A DNA stretch of 6,382 nucleotides from Gammaproteobacteria bacterium (lineage in GTDB: Bacteria; Pseudomonadota; Gammaproteobacteria; Burkholderiales; Burkholderiaceae_C). The position numbers and the translations under genes are program-made. This document shows, piece after piece, positions 5,301 through 6,382 of this stretch. Numbering within the stretch: the first letter of the stretch is position 1; each line of letters begins with the position of its first letter. The DNA is taken from positions 1 through 6,382 of the forward strand of contig JAHIQV010000062.1 in NCBI GenBank assembly GCA_018903185.1, read 5' to 3'. The notes beneath the pieces are model-generated. The model was not told the origin of the DNA. It searched no databases and saw nothing but the letters and a program-made list of their open reading frames with translations.

Positions 5301-6301
5301 CCGGTGGTGATGTTGCGTTCCTTGATCACCTTGGCCCACAGCGCCTGCTGCGCAGCAATGAACTTGCCCGCGCTCTGCTGGCTGGCGTCGGTAAACACGT
5401 CGCCGCCGAGCTGGCGGATGCGGCCGAGCACCTCGGCGTCTTCCAGCGCCTTGCGGATGGCCGCGACCAGCGTGGCCTTCACATCGGCGGCCATGCCGGC
5501 CGGCCCGAGGATGGGGTTCCACTCCAGCACCTCGTAGCCGCTGACGCCGGCCTCGGCCATGGTCGGCACGTCGGGCAGCGAACGCGCACGCAGCGTGCTG
5601 GTGACGGCGAGCGGGCGCAGCTTGCCGGCCTTGATGTGGCCCAGCGACGAGGCCACGTTGGCAAAGAACAGCGGCACCTGGCCGCCCATCACATCGTTCA
5701 TGGCCGGGCCGCCGCCGCGGTAGGCCACGTGGGTCAGCGTCACGCCGGCGCGCTGCTCGAACAGGGCGCCGGCCAGGTGCTGGGCCGAGCCGTTGCCCGA
5801 CGAGGCGTAGTTCAGCGGACCGGCCTTGGCCAGGCGGATCACGTCTCTCACGCTCTTTGCTTCGAAGCTCGGCGTGCACACCAGCACGTTGGGGAAGGTG
5901 GCCAGCACGGCCAGGGGCGTGAAAGCGGTGGCGGCGTTGTAGGGCAGCTTGGGAAAGAGCGAGGGCGTGACGGCAAACGATGAGGCGTCGAGCAGCAGCA
6001 CGCTGCCGTCGGCGGTCGCGCGCGCCACATGCCCGGCCGCCAGCTGCCCGCTGGCACCGGCCTTGTTTTCCACCACCACGGTCTGGCCGAGCGCGGCCTC
6101 CAGCCGGGGCGCGATGGTGCGGGCCATGAGGTCGGCACCACCACCGGGCGGGTAAGAGACGATCAGCGTGATCGGCTTGCCACCAGCGATCTTGCCTTGC
6201 GCGTGCGCGCCGATCCAGGGAGCGGCCAGGGTCGCGCCCGCCGCCGTGATGAGGGTGCGGCGTGAGAGCCGGACGTCGATGGGAATGCAGATCTTGCTCA
6301 T
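5297..6301 (-). CDS. Bug/TctC-family tripartite tricarboxylate-type substrate-binding protein
   Basis: This 334-residue protein is the usual size for Bug receptors. The N-terminus carries a twin-arginine signal (SRRTLI, Arg14-Arg15), a hydrophobic stretch at about 17-31 and a likely cleavage after AHA at 34, so it is probably exported folded to the periplasm. The mature part shows the family's ligand-loop motifs: SYPPGGGADLMAR at 49-61, VVVENKAGASGQLAA at 75-89, YASSGNGSAQHLAG at 165-178, then VAYRGGGPAMNDVMGGQV and LPDVPTMAEAG. Bug proteins bind small organic acids, often dicarboxylates or aromatic acids, and either feed TctAB permeases or act as sensors. No TctA or TctB gene is in view, as is common for these receptors in Burkholderiales. 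AAGGAGA lies about 6 bases before the ATG at 6301. The frame stays open upstream, but those codons belong to the preceding gene's end. It lies 10 bp after that gene and overlaps the amidohydrolase gene by ATGA. The ligand may be the hydrolase substrate or its precursor. Confidence 0.93.
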   Translation of the reverse strand: MSKICIPIDVRLSRRTLITAAGATLAAPWIGAHAQGKIAGGKPITLIVSYPPGGGADLMARTIAPRLEAALGQTVVVENKAGASGQLAAGHVARATADGSVLLLDASSFAVTPSLFPKLPYNAATAFTPLAVLATFPNVLVCTPSFEAKSVRDVIRLAKAGPLNYASSGNGSAQHLAGALFEQRAGVTLTHVAYRGGGPAMNDVMGGQVPLFFANVASSLGHIKAGKLRPLAVTSTLRARSLPDVPTMAEAGVSGYEVLEWNPILGPAGMAADVKATLVAAIRKALEDAEVLGRIRQLGGDVFTDASQQSAGKFIAAQQALWAKVIKERNITTG

Positions 6302-6311
6302 GGTGTCTCCT

Positions 6312-6382
6312 TCAGGTGATGTTGACGGTGTAGTGAAACGCGTGCGCGTCACCGCGCGTGTTGCGCAGTTCGACACAGCGCC
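6312..6382 (-). CDS. C-terminal end of unidentified upstream operon gene (cut by window edge)
   Basis: One minus-strand frame is open from the right edge to a TGA at 6312-6314. It gives 22 complete residues ending in RGDAHAFHYTVNIT. The stop lies 10 bp before the receptor start, and the receptor's ribosome binding site (AAGGAGA) overlaps the TGA, which is typical of adjacent genes in a bacterial operon. The stretch reads like a natural C-terminal strand with ordinary residue use, not like a shadow frame. The family was not recognised. Given the neighbours, an enzyme of the same catabolic pathway is a reasonable guess. Confidence 0.55.
   Translation of the reverse strand, partial: RCVELRNTRGDAHAFHYTVNIT

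Noticed and set aside
5301..5879. Extension of the amidohydrolase frame up to 5879
   Set aside because: These codons are an alternative frame of the Bug receptor gene and carry no amidohydrolase motif. The DCHVHVF motif is near the N-terminus in this family and fits a start at 5300.
5093..5983. 296-residue open frame on the plus strand opposite the receptor and amidohydrolase genes
   Set aside because: Low-complexity Arg/Gly/His composition and no motif or ribosome binding site. The minus strand encodes two clear families over the same bases.

Overview
The window looks like chromosomal DNA from a GC-rich betaproteobacterium, most likely Burkholderiales of the Comamonadaceae type. This is inferred from the high GC content and codon use, a Bug/TctC-type solute receptor without membrane partners (a family greatly expanded in this order), and the glycine-rich lipoprotein N-terminus of the peptidase. 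No RNA gene, mobile element, CRISPR array or phage gene was seen.

Left part (1-1563). A c-type cytochrome gene runs off the left edge on the minus strand. It is divided by an AT-rich intergenic region (about one third GC from 296 to 402) from a plus-strand cluster of three tightly packed genes. These are a 37-codon ORF that resembles the first helix of NTF2/SnoaL-like proteins, a TetR-type repressor whose start overlaps the small ORF's stop (ATGA), and a 138-residue protein that reads as a stand-alone winged-helix domain. The intergenic region carries a 10-bp palindrome, three GCTAA elements exactly 11 bp apart, and a second imperfect palindrome. These are plausible operator and promoter elements for the divergent pair.

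Middle (1564-4410). A NYN (PIN-like) ribonuclease-type protein with a lysine/alanine/proline linker and a C-terminal OST-HTH/LOTUS-like domain is preceded by a 12-bp-arm inverted repeat with a perfect TTGACA hexamer in its loop. After a 251-bp spacer with small hairpins comes a lipoprotein M28 zinc aminopeptidase with an inserted PA domain. All metal ligands are present, as is a Cys-X-His-X4-Cys pattern like that of the Streptomyces griseus enzyme.

Right part (4411-6382, minus strand). A compact catabolic-type operon reads leftward: the last 22 codons of an unidentified gene, a Tat-exported Bug/TctC-family periplasmic receptor 10 bp downstream, and an amidohydrolase-2 (LigI-like lactonase family) enzyme overlapping the receptor's stop by ATGA. 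The receptor would capture an organic acid and the hydrolase would act on a lactone or dicarboxylate derived from it; the substrate is unknown. The operon converges on the peptidase gene, with a GC-rich hairpin between them.
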